Shown here piece after piece: positions 8,387 through 16,443 of a DNA stretch of 49,734 nucleotides. Both the position numbers and the translations under genes were made by a program. How positions within the stretch are numbered: position 1 is the first letter of the stretch; each line of letters starts with the position of its first letter. Origin of the DNA: Planctomycetota bacterium (GTDB lineage Bacteria; Planctomycetota; PUPC01; JACPCR01); assembly GCA_030740295.1 (NCBI GenBank), contig JASLXP010000216.1, forward strand, positions 1-49,734, written 5' to 3'. The notes under the pieces were generated by a model, which saw only the letters and a list, made by a program, of their open reading frames with translations, was not told the origin of the DNA and did no database searches.

Positions 8387-11300
8387 TCGTCACCTCCGCC
8401 GCCGTAACGGATACGCGGATCCAGGCACAGTAGGAGCAAGTCGCTCACCAGCGTGCCGAACACGCCGAGCAGGCTGAGCACCATGAGCATCGAACCGGCG
8501 AGGTACATGTCCTGAGTCATCAGGGCTTCGAGCATCAGCGGGCCGACGGTCGGCAGACTGAGCACAATGGCCACGATGGCGCCACCGGAAACGAGCTGTG
8601 GGAAGATGTGGCCGATACCGGAAATGAAGGGATTCAGCGCGATGCGGACGGGGTACTTCACGAGCAGTTTCATCGGCCGCATACCTTTCGCACGGGCGGT
8701 GACCACGTATGGTTTCTTCAATTCATCCAGAAGGTTCCCCCGCATGACGCGGATCATCCCGCCGGTGCCGCCGACTCCCAGGACGACCACCGGCAGCCAG
8801 ATGTGCTTCAGAAGGTCTTTGACCTTGGGCCAATCCCATTCCGGCTGCGTGGCGAACTCGGCCGAGAGCAACCCGCCGATGCTGACGCCGAACAGTTCGC
8901 TCGCTGCATACATCAGGAGGAGCGCGAGCAGGAACGCGGGCACGCACATCCCGATGAAGCCCGCGAATGTAAAAATGTAATCGCCAATTGAATACTGCCT
9001 GACCGCCGAGTAGATGCCGGTGGGCAGCGCGAGAACCCAGGTGAACAGGATCGTGCAGAGAGAGATAAGGAAGGTCAGCAGCAGGCGGTCGCCGACCAGT
9101 TGATTGACCGGGCTGCGCGTCTCCATCGAAAGTCCCAGGTGGCCTTGCAACAGGCCCTCGTCTTCCTTCTCGAAACTGAAAAACCACGAGAGCCCCAGCC
9201 AGCGCGCGTAACGCTCCGGCAGAGAGCCGTCCAGGTGGAACATGTGGGTGAGCTCATCGATTTCCTGCTGCGCCGCGGTGTCGCCGGTCTGTTCGAGGCG
9301 CACGATGAGCGAGGTCAGATAATCGCCGGGCGGCAATTGGATGACGGTAAAAACAATCACCGAGATGATGGCCAGAGTCGGCACCATAATCGCCAGGCGG
9401 CGAGATATGAATGGATGGCGCAGGCAGACCATCAGGACGACCAGAAGAATCGTGCCCCAGATCAGAATGCGGATCACCGTACCGACGAATCGACCGTTCG
9501 CAGACTCGGAACTGGCCGCATCTTCCTGCGATTGTCCGGTAGCCGGCGCGGTGTCCATGGAAGGGTCGTTCGGGCGGAGCGTGGGGGTGGTGATCTGTTC
9601 CTTGATGGCGGCGATGGCGCCGGGCGAGTTGTTGTCTTTCTCCAGGTACCAGACCTCCGGGCAGGCGTTGCCCGGCGATAGGAAGTCCCAGGAATAGACC
9701 GCGGTGTCCGGAAAGTTGCGTAGGTTGTTGTTCACCACCACGAGCACCGGAGGCGTGGTGCAGATATTGATCGACCAGACCTGCTCGGCGGCGATGTCCA
9801 GCGCCGGCTTAAAGAGCCGCACCTGTTCGTTCAGGTTACCAGTGCTGCATGCGCGGCGATAGTGCATGAGGGCTTCAAAGAGCGGATGGTCTCTGGGCAG
9901 AGCTTCGCCGCGGGCTTTCGGGTCGCCATCCAATCCGCCGGTTCGCAGCCACTGGAAATATCCAATCGAAAAGAAACTACCCTGTACCGGAGCAAAGAAG
10001 CGTGGCTGGATCAGCGGGTAGTGCTCGCCGTTCGTTATCCAGACGTTGAAATCGTGGAGCAGGCCTTCACGCTCCGTCGACCAGAGCGTGCGGTCCCGCT
10101 GCCGTGGGATCGTCCGGATGCCCACCGCCTGCCAGTCATTCACCACAAACTGAACCGGGCGGTCGCTGGTGAGCCCTTTCGTGTAGTCGATGTACCACGT
10201 CATGCGCGACCCGTCCGTGAAAGTGCGAAAGCCTTCACGGTCGCGCCGCGTCAGGCCCAGGTCATTGAGCATCCTGTTGGCTCTTTTGGGGTCAAAATCC
10301 GTATAAGCCTTGAAAGCCTTCTCGTGAAAGAATGGCGACTCCCTGCCCGGAGCGACCTGTGCCGGCTCCGCCTGGTAGTTGTATTCGGCCTTGATGACGG
10401 AATCGCGATTGATGGCCAGTGACAGGGCCTGGCGGAACGTCTTCTCACGCATCAGGTCGCGCTTCTTCTCCCATTCCGGATGGTTGGGGGATGTCCGCCG
10501 ATTCAGATTGGGCTGAAGAACAAACCAGGAGCGGTCGCCACCATACCAGTGATAAAGCTGGTAATTACCCTTCTCCCGCTGGTCCATCAGGTAGGTGTAC
10601 TGGTCGTAGCTCAGGTAGCGGGACTGGAACGTGGCCCCGCCGCCGGCCGCCTTAATCGCCACCAGATCCTGGGAGCATTTGTCCGCCATGATCTGGTCGA
10701 TGTAAGGGAGCTGGTTGCCTCTCTCGTCGACGCAAAAGTAGTAGGGATTGCGCACTGCGGTTTCAGGCGGATTGGCCTTGTGCGCGCGGATGATCCACTG
10801 CCACAGGCGCGGGTGCCGCGGATTCTGCCGGTGCGCCATGTGCCAGTAGAACGCCCGCGCACTGGGCATCTGGCTCTGACGGCGCAATGCCGCGAGCGCC
10901 TCGGCATCAGCATGGTCGGGATGAAACTGCCGCCGGTAATGGGCCGGCGAACTGATGACCCGCGTGCCCGCGTAAGTGCCCAGGATGGCGGCAAAGACGC
11001 CGTTGGGATCGGGGAAGGAAAATGTCAGTCTGTGAGGATCGTCAGGGTACGTGACCACCTTCCCCGGCTTGCCATTGACCTTCATGATTTCCGGCACGGT
11101 CCCGCCGACCGACTCGTTGAGCATCTCCTCCTCGAACCAGTATCGGATGTCCTCCGCGGTGAAGGGGTGCCCGTCGGACCACTTCATGCCGCGGCGCAGG
11201 TGAAACGTCCACTCACGGTAGTCGGGCGAGTGCTCCCATGCCTTCGCCACGTGAGGGACAATGGGAAATCCCTGCGGAGAGAACCGGACCAGCGTCGTAT

Positions 11301-11736
11301 AGGTCGTGCGATCTCCCGCGCCCAGGTGATTCAGCCGCAGCCAGCTCCCGCCGTACTTACCGATGCCATCCTTCCCCTTCAGTACGCAAGGCTCCGGGCC
11401 CACACGCTCGGCGACCGGCGGAAGCTCGCCGTTCTCGACCATCGCCTTGAGAATCTCCGGCTCGCCCTTCGGATACCAGGCAGCGCCCGCGCCTTCGTCA
11501 TAATCGACCGATACTTGAAAACGTAGCGGCGCCGCAGGATCGAACGAGACATCGCGCAGCTTTCGCGTGGCCTCGAGGACCTCATCAGGATAGGCCATCA
11601 CCTGAGCATCGTCAGCCGGCCCGGTAAGCCAGCCAAAGAAGATCAGAATCACAATGAGACCAGCAGCCGTGACGCCATAAGCGACAAACTCCCGCAAGAC
11701 CGAGTCTTTTGCTGCCCGCTGTTTCAAAATACTCAC
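8383..11736 (-). CDS. Fusion of family 5 solute-binding protein and OppB-type ABC permease
   Basis: 1117 residues from a GTG at 11736. A membrane segment at about 18-37 (VTAAGLIVILIFFGWL) anchors the N-terminus. Residues about 130-735 are a family 5 extracellular solute-binding domain (WTFHLRRGMKWSDGHPFTAE, then FRQALSLAINRDSVI). After a polar linker a second membrane segment appears near 760-780 (RILIWGTILLVVLMVCL), and residues about 790-1117 are a complete OppB/DppB permease. That part shows the N-terminal LPPGDYL, a multi-spanning core, and an EAA-like loop ELKKPYVVTARAKGM. Normally these are separate proteins; here the binding domain is tethered between two membrane anchors at the outer face of its own permease. 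The following OppC gene overlaps by four bases. The ligand may be an oligosaccharide or modified peptide; the locus favours a glycan fragment. The reading frame is continuous, so the fusion is not an obvious frameshift artefact. Confidence 0.88.
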   Translation of the reverse strand: MSILKQRAAKDSVLREFVAYGVTAAGLIVILIFFGWLTGPADDAQVMAYPDEVLEATRKLRDVSFDPAAPLRFQVSVDYDEGAGAAWYPKGEPEILKAMVENGELPPVAERVGPEPCVLKGKDGIGKYGGSWLRLNHLGAGDRTTYTTLVRFSPQGFPIVPHVAKAWEHSPDYREWTFHLRRGMKWSDGHPFTAEDIRYWFEEEMLNESVGGTVPEIMKVNGKPGKVVTYPDDPHRLTFSFPDPNGVFAAILGTYAGTRVISSPAHYRRQFHPDHADAEALAALRRQSQMPSARAFYWHMAHRQNPRHPRLWQWIIRAHKANPPETAVRNPYYFCVDERGNQLPYIDQIMADKCSQDLVAIKAAGGGATFQSRYLSYDQYTYLMDQREKGNYQLYHWYGGDRSWFVLQPNLNRRTSPNHPEWEKKRDLMREKTFRQALSLAINRDSVIKAEYNYQAEPAQVAPGRESPFFHEKAFKAYTDFDPKRANRMLNDLGLTRRDREGFRTFTDGSRMTWYIDYTKGLTSDRPVQFVVNDWQAVGIRTIPRQRDRTLWSTEREGLLHDFNVWITNGEHYPLIQPRFFAPVQGSFFSIGYFQWLRTGGLDGDPKARGEALPRDHPLFEALMHYRRACSTGNLNEQVRLFKPALDIAAEQVWSINICTTPPVLVVVNNNLRNFPDTAVYSWDFLSPGNACPEVWYLEKDNNSPGAIAAIKEQITTPTLRPNDPSMDTAPATGQSQEDAASSESANGRFVGTVIRILIWGTILLVVLMVCLRHPFISRRLAIMVPTLAIISVIVFTVIQLPPGDYLTSLIVRLEQTGDTAAQQEIDELTHMFHLDGSLPERYARWLGLSWFFSFEKEDEGLLQGHLGLSMETRSPVNQLVGDRLLLTFLISLCTILFTWVLALPTGIYSAVRQYSIGDYIFTFAGFIGMCVPAFLLALLLMYAASELFGVSIGGLLSAEFATQPEWDWPKVKDLLKHIWLPVVVLGVGGTGGMIRVMRGNLLDELKKPYVVTARAKGMRPMKLLVKYPVRIALNPFISGIGHIFPQLVSGGAIVAIVLSLPTVGPLMLEALMTQDMYLAGSMLMVLSLLGVFGTLVSDLLLLCLDPRIRYGGGGDE

Positions 11737-11795
11737 TTCCAGATGGGTGATTCAGATTACAGGGCTGGTAAATCTAAGGTATTGGTCGGGCAGCA

Positions 11796-14039
11796 TTACT
11801 CATCCAACACGGTCGGGATTGCTTTCAGCAGCAGGTTTGTTGCGAGCCGGTGGCCGTTCTCGTTGGGGTGCATGCCGTCCATGAGAAGCTTGCGTTTGGC
11901 ATGCTCAGGCGTGGCGAAGTGTGCCTCGTAACGGGCGTAGATGTCCAGCAGCTTGACGTTCTTCGTTTTGGCGATGTCGCGCACGATCGCCGCATACTCC
12001 TTGAGCAGCACGTTGAAGCCGTTGTCGTCATCCGGGTCGTACGGCGCCTTGCCATACAACTTCCTCAATGCCGGTGTCCAGCGCAGAGGATTTGGGGTCA
12101 TGAGGATGACGCGTGCTCCCTGGCTGCGAAGCTTCTCGATGAAGAATTCAAGGTCCGCTCGATACTGTGCTTTGGACAGCCGTGGCTTTGTCGCGGGAGG
12201 CTTCTTCCAGACGTCGACTGCGGAATCGTTGATGCCGAACTGGATGATGGCGAGCGCGGGCTTCTGTTGGAGTACGTCGCGCTCGAATCGCCGGCGCGCC
12301 ATGGCCGTGGTGTTGCTGCCAACACCCGCGTTGATGACTTTGGTGTAGATGCCTTCGCCCGGCAGCTCACGCTGGAGCAGATCCGCGTAGATAGGCAGCC
12401 TGCCGCGGGGCGCGGTGGTCGAGTCCCCGAAAGCGACGATCTTCGTCCACTCCCTCAAGAAGTCTTCCTCCTTCAGGCTCGCACGCAGCTTGCCCTGCAT
12501 GGTCGTGATCCACAACAGGCCGGGACTGTGCTCGAACAGATGCGGGTAAGAGACGCGGCCACCCTTGTTCCGCGCGATCACCTGTGCCGGCGACCATGTC
12601 TTGCCATCGTCCTCCGAGAAACTCAGCGACAGCTCTTCGCGACGCTTGTAACCGTAAGTGGCAATGGCGCTCCACAGCAGCGCAAGCCGGCCGCTGGCCA
12701 GGCGTTTCATTTTGCCCGGCGAGCCCGTGCTCTTGATGGTGGACGGCTTCTGATCCGTCCAGGTGAGACCGAAATCCTTGGAGAAGGATTCATAAAAGAA
12801 ACCGTGGGAACTGCGCATGAGCAGCCACAGCCGTTTGTCGCGCAGTTCGGTCAGAGTGCCTTCAATCGAGCCCGCGTGATCGCCGCGTCCGCCAATATCG
12901 ATGAAGCGCGTCCGCTGCCAGGTCTTGCCGTCATTCGTTGACACATAGGGCATGGTCGCATGCCGCCCTTTGTCGTAGAGCAACTCCTGACCGGGCACAA
13001 CGATATTGCCGTTGCTCGCCTGCACGATGTCCTGGATGCAGCCACACCAGCCATCGTGCAGTAGCGTCATATCTGTCCACGTCTTGCCGTCATCGAGACT
13101 GCGGATCGCGTACGACGGCAGGCTCATGTTCTTGTTGGGCAGGTTGGTCTTCTTGTCCCACGAATACTTGAGCACGGACGCGTTGGAGAAGATTAGGATG
13201 ATGGTGCCGCTCAGCGTGCGCAGCAGCGCGCGTTCGGTACGGGTACTGAACTTCTGGTCTGGTCCAAAGATGGGGCGCTTCTTCCAGGTCTTACCATCGT
13301 CGTACGTCACGAGCGCGTCCTTGTCGTGCACGGCCATGATGCCGCCGTCTCCAAGCCGGACGAATGGCCCCTGGGGCAGGCCCGGCAGCGGCGTCACCTT
13401 GTCAGCCAGCACGATGTTGTCCTTATGCCGCTTCGGCATCTTCGGCGCCTCGTACGGAAGCAGGTTTCCACTGATCGAGAAGCTGAGAATCCGCATCGTG
13501 CTGCGTACGGGCGTGAAGCCCGGAGCGCCGAGCTTCTCGTCCTCAACCTTCTGTTCGTAAACGAGCTTGCCGTCAATGAGTACGCGCAGAGCGCCGGCCT
13601 CCACGATCATCTCGAAGTCGAACGGTTTGCCATCAGCCATAAAGTCCTTCGGCTCTCCGATAGGCTTGCCGGAGGCGTTGTCGAACCATGGCCCGGTAAC
13701 GAAAACCTTGCCGTGTCCGCCGGCGAAGCCAAAGTAGTTGCGCGCGCCCAAAGTGAAAGCGGCTGCGCTGTTTCGCAGATGGGTCAACGCCAGCCTGGCT
13801 TTGACGTGGAAGTCACCAGGGCCGACCACACATCGACCGACCACGCGTTCGTTGATCGTGTTGCTGCCTTTGCACTCGATGTACCCGTCTCCGGGAGTCC
13901 ACTTCTTGCCCATGAATTCCGCAGCCTGGACCTTGCCGTTCGTGATGAAGGACATGGAAGTCTGTTCGCCGGAGACGTGGTGGGGGCCAAGCACACTGAG
14001 GGCAAGCAGGCTGAGTATCGCGATGCGTTTAGGGTTCAT
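11796..14039 (-). CDS. Secreted lectin-like / sialidase-like BNR propeller / SGNH hydrolase fusion
   Basis: 747 residues starting at MNPKRIAILSLLALSVLG, a good signal peptide. The frame continues upstream to 14423, but that part merely translates the tandem repeats, so it is not counted. Domains in order: a jelly-roll, DUF1080- or LamG-like part (about 30-195); a sialidase-type propeller (about 205-525) with five Asp boxes of the S/T-x-D-x-G-x-T-W type (SLDDGKTW, STNDGKTW, SEDDGKTW and others); and an SGNH hydrolase (about 530-747). The last has GDS with Ser540, GIND with Asn604, and DGMHPNENGH with Asp721 and His724, so its triad looks intact. SGNH enzymes are typically carbohydrate esterases; the BNR part could be a sialidase or an exo-glycosidase-like binder. 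It lies 59 nt upstream of the transporter fusion and is likely the first gene of the operon. Confidence 0.85.
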   Translation of the reverse strand: MNPKRIAILSLLALSVLGPHHVSGEQTSMSFITNGKVQAAEFMGKKWTPGDGYIECKGSNTINERVVGRCVVGPGDFHVKARLALTHLRNSAAAFTLGARNYFGFAGGHGKVFVTGPWFDNASGKPIGEPKDFMADGKPFDFEMIVEAGALRVLIDGKLVYEQKVEDEKLGAPGFTPVRSTMRILSFSISGNLLPYEAPKMPKRHKDNIVLADKVTPLPGLPQGPFVRLGDGGIMAVHDKDALVTYDDGKTWKKRPIFGPDQKFSTRTERALLRTLSGTIILIFSNASVLKYSWDKKTNLPNKNMSLPSYAIRSLDDGKTWTDMTLLHDGWCGCIQDIVQASNGNIVVPGQELLYDKGRHATMPYVSTNDGKTWQRTRFIDIGGRGDHAGSIEGTLTELRDKRLWLLMRSSHGFFYESFSKDFGLTWTDQKPSTIKSTGSPGKMKRLASGRLALLWSAIATYGYKRREELSLSFSEDDGKTWSPAQVIARNKGGRVSYPHLFEHSPGLLWITTMQGKLRASLKEEDFLREWTKIVAFGDSTTAPRGRLPIYADLLQRELPGEGIYTKVINAGVGSNTTAMARRRFERDVLQQKPALAIIQFGINDSAVDVWKKPPATKPRLSKAQYRADLEFFIEKLRSQGARVILMTPNPLRWTPALRKLYGKAPYDPDDDNGFNVLLKEYAAIVRDIAKTKNVKLLDIYARYEAHFATPEHAKRKLLMDGMHPNENGHRLATNLLLKAIPTVLDE

Positions 14040-14168
14040 GGAGTCAGAGTATATCTGCGAGCCGCGGAGCGGCGAAGGCAAGCAGGCCATAGACGCTGCT
14101 TCCAGTGTTCCAGCATTCCTGGGACGGAATGCAAACTGACGAATAGTCGGAGTGTTTGCAGGCCGCGG

Positions 14169-14403
14169 GTAGCACAACTCTCCAGAGTCGTGATGAAGAA
14201 GAACACAGGTCTGGAGACCTGTGCTACGCGATGCCACGTGGTCGGCAGCCTGCGGGTAGCACAACTCTCCAGAGCTGTGATGAAAAAGAGCACAGGTCTG
14301 GAGACCTGTGCTACGTGAGTGCCACATGGGCGGCAGCCTGCGGGTAGCACAACTCTCCAGAGTTGTGAAGAAAAATATCACAGGTCTGGAGACCTGTGCT
14401 ACG
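14169..14403. repeat. Three tandem copies of a 60-bp palindromic unit (period 87-88 bp)
   Basis: Units at 14169-14228, 14256-14315 and 14344-14403 each begin GTAGCACAACTCTCCAGAG and end with the near-palindrome CACAGGTCTGGAGACCTGTG followed by CTACG. The spacers also match (GGCAGCCTGCGG before units 2 and 3), giving a period of 87-88 bp. The array fills the 504-bp gap between two divergent genes (14039 minus and 14544 plus), so any promoters for both lie in or beside it. The rest of 14040-14543 holds no recognisable gene. The units read through open in one frame, creating a false N-terminal extension of the sialidase-SGNH gene. Confidence 0.9.
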
Positions 14404-14543
14404 CGGTCAGCACAGGCCTCCACGACCTGAGGCCTGTTGCATCGGTTTCGCGAAGGGAGCAGTGCATGTGAACTCTCATCAGCCTGTTATCCAGTTTCAT
14501 AAGCCACCGTGTAAGTCTGTACTCGGGGGAGTAGAATGGCCAC

Positions 14544-15614
14544 ATGAAACACAAAGCGATCGACGGGGACAGGGCCCGGTTCGGGATCATCGGCGGGGGG
14601 AACGCGGATTATGAGCGGGCCGACCTGGTGGCCGTGTGCGACGTGCTGGAGGAGAAGTTGGAGCCCTTCCGCGAGCAGGGCATCCCGGTCTACACGGACC
14701 ACCTCGAAATGCTCGACAAGGCGCCCATGGACATGGTGATCGTGCGGACCCCGACGCATTTGCACGTACCCATGGCCACGGCCGCGCTCGAGCGGGGAAT
14801 CCATGTCTATGGCGAGAAGCCCATGGCCGTGACCGCGCAGGAGCTCAAGGCGTTCCTGAAGGTCTGCGAGGCCAGTTCGGGCCACTACCGCTGCGGGTTG
14901 GAACTGCGCCACTCGGCGGTGCCTCGGCGAGTCAAGGAGATCTGCGAGCAGCACGTCGGTGAGCCTGTGCACGCCTTCTGGCACATCCGGGATTTCAGCA
15001 AGGCCCATCCCAACACTCGGTTCCGTCCGTGGAAGTACCTGAAATCCCACACGGGCGGCCATGCCGTAGAAGAGATGTGCCACTTCATCGACCTGTTGCG
15101 GTTCTGGATGGACGATGACGTTGCTCGGCTCTGCACGTGCGCATCCCCGATCATCACCCGCTGGTTCGAGGGCATCCATGACAACATGACCATCAGCCTG
15201 TGGTTCCGCCGCGGCAGCGCGGGCAGCGTCTACTGCTCACAGACCGGCTCTCCCGTGATGACCTATGACGCGGGGGTGGTCGGACGCGAGGGCGCCGTCT
15301 TCTGGGATATGATCAAGGAATCAAAGCACACCGAACGAGTGGTCGTGGCAGACCACGTCCTGGACGATGATGGCATGGTCGTCGAGCAGACCGTGCAGGT
15401 GGTCGAGGACTACAGCTCCCTGGGCGCAACGAAGTGTCACCACGATGTGCCCGGGTACATCCAGCAGTTCATCGATTGCCTGCTTGGTCTGGATGAGCCG
15501 GTTCAGGACTACCTGGACGCGGCCGAGACTTTCAAAGCCTGCCTGGCGGCCGAGGCATCGGCCGAGCTGGGCGGCGTGGTGCTTGACCCCGGAGAGTGGT
15601 TCGAGAGTGTGTAG
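14544..15614 (+). CDS. Gfo/Idh/MocA family oxidoreductase with shortened nucleotide-binding loop
   Basis: 356 residues. The N-terminal Rossmann domain reads FGIIGGG then NADYER then ADLVAVCDV. The expected dozen or so residues forming helix 1 between beta-strands 1 and 2 are mostly missing. The rest is typical: VRTPTHLHVPMATAALERGI, then GEKPMAV with the catalytic Lys of the family, and a GFO/IDH/MocA C-terminal alpha/beta domain with HxxE-like RxVEEMCHFIDLLRF (about 172-188). Family members oxidise or reduce sugars and inositols with NAD(P) or act as glycosidases. Here cofactor binding is doubtful because of the loop deletion, unless it reflects an in-frame assembly error. It is a monocistronic plus-strand gene with the tandem-repeat region upstream and MITE-like elements downstream. 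The start ATG follows a GGGGGAG stretch. Confidence 0.8.
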   Translation: MKHKAIDGDRARFGIIGGGNADYERADLVAVCDVLEEKLEPFREQGIPVYTDHLEMLDKAPMDMVIVRTPTHLHVPMATAALERGIHVYGEKPMAVTAQELKAFLKVCEASSGHYRCGLELRHSAVPRRVKEICEQHVGEPVHAFWHIRDFSKAHPNTRFRPWKYLKSHTGGHAVEEMCHFIDLLRFWMDDDVARLCTCASPIITRWFEGIHDNMTISLWFRRGSAGSVYCSQTGSPVMTYDAGVVGREGAVFWDMIKESKHTERVVVADHVLDDDGMVVEQTVQVVEDYSSLGATKCHHDVPGYIQQFIDCLLGLDEPVQDYLDAAETFKACLAAEASAELGGVVLDPGEWFESV

Positions 15615-15650
15615 GCGGGCGCCCTTTGCAGGGGTTGTGAGCGGAAGGTG

Positions 15651-15887
15651 GGCCTAGTAGGTCTTCAATCTTAATTTTGTGCATCGGAATCCGGGAAGAT
15701 TACTTTGGAGTGCCGCGACTTGTCGCAGCTTTCACTTTTCCAGGATGGCAGTAGAGACAATGACTGCGAGTTCTTTCTTCCTCACAGGCATCAGAAAGTG
15801 AAAGCGGTGACAAGTCACCGCACTCCAAAGTGGTGGTCGCGACTCGAACGTCTAAGCCCAAAATGAAAATTGAAGACCTAGCAGGCC
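15651..15887. mobile_element. MITE-like element, copy 1
   Basis: 237 bp non-coding element. Its ends are imperfect inverted repeats: GGCCTAGTAGGTCTTCAAT at the left, and the complement of GGCCTGCTAGGTCTTCAAT at the right. Inside lies a subterminal inverted pair (CTTTGGAGTG...GACTTGTCGC against GACAAGTC..CACTCCAAAG), about 35 nt per arm. No transposase is encoded. Copy 2 at 16211-16443 is nearly identical over the first ~170 nt. Call based on structure; a non-autonomous transposon or a large REP element are both possible. Confidence 0.65.
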
Positions 15888-15889
15888 TG

Positions 15890-16010
15890 GACAGAATCTC
15901 CAACACACAAGAACTCCATTCAAAGAACAACTCCCCATGTGCCACGTGGTTGCTTGCCAACCCGTGTCTTCCAAGTCTAGACAGAATATCCAACAAAGAA
16001 GAACTCCATT
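15890..16010. repeat. 31-bp direct repeat pair (period 90 bp)
   Basis: GACAGAATCTCCAACA..GAACTCCATT at 15890-15920 recurs at 15980-16010 with three mismatches in 31. The first copy begins immediately after MITE-like copy 1. The pair brackets the left arm of the 33-bp inverted repeat. No coding potential is apparent in 15888-16210. Confidence 0.75.
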
Positions 16011-16165
16011 TATAAGGAGAATCCCATCTGTTTGCGCGGTTATTACTGGCCTGTAGATGCTCCTGACGCCATGCGAGTGGTAAAGTAACCCAAGCCTGTC
16101 TTTTCTTTAGACGGAAATCCCAGCACGTGAAAACACGGGTTGGCAAGCAACCACGTGGCACATGG
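15935..16165. repeat. Perfect 33-bp inverted repeat with 165-bp loop
   Basis: The left arm 15935-15967 starts CCATGTGCCACGTGGTTGCT; the right arm 16133-16165 is its exact reverse complement over all 33 bases. The arms enclose 165 bp without a gene. The whole sits between the two MITE-like copies. Arms this long and perfect could be terminal repeats of a third small element or form a hairpin in transcripts. Confidence 0.85.
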
Positions 16166-16210
16166 AACATGGGTCGGGAAATGAGAGACCTTGCTCTTGT
16201 TAAACACGAC

Positions 16211-16443
16211 CAGCAGGCCCCTCAATCTTTATTTTGTGCATCGGAATCCGGGAAGATTACTTTGGAGTGCTGCGACTTGTCGCAGCTTTCACTTTTCCAG
16301 GATGGTCAGTAGAGACAATGACTGCGAGTTCTTTCTTCCTTCAGAGGCATCAGAAAATGAAAGCGGTGACAAGTCACCGCACTCCAAAATTGTGCTCGCG
16401 GCTTGGGCATCCAATGCACAGAATTAAGATTGAAGCCCTACTA
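16211..16443. mobile_element. MITE-like element, copy 2
   Basis: About 233 bp. It matches copy 1 at 15651-15887 almost base for base from CAATCTTTATTTTGTGCATC to the CACTCCAAA inner palindrome arm (around 16225-16388), and then diverges. Its right end, GAATTAAGATTGAAGCCCTA, is an inverted match to the left end of copy 1. The element ends at the stop codon (TAG, 16441-16443) of the beta-helix gene, so the insertion may have supplied the terminal codon or sits exactly next to it. Confidence 0.65.

Noticed and set aside
11850..12941. 363-codon plus-strand frame opposite the sialidase-SGNH gene
   Set aside because: The minus strand contains SGNH catalytic motifs and Asp boxes in this stretch.
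14169..14403. CRISPR array
   Set aside because: Only three units, repeat length 60 and almost identical spacers; no cas genes.
14040..14423. 128-residue N-terminal extension of the sialidase-SGNH protein
   Set aside because: It only translates the tandem palindromic repeats (SRPV, LQTC and ESCAT-like words); the signal peptide at MNPKRIA gives the natural start.
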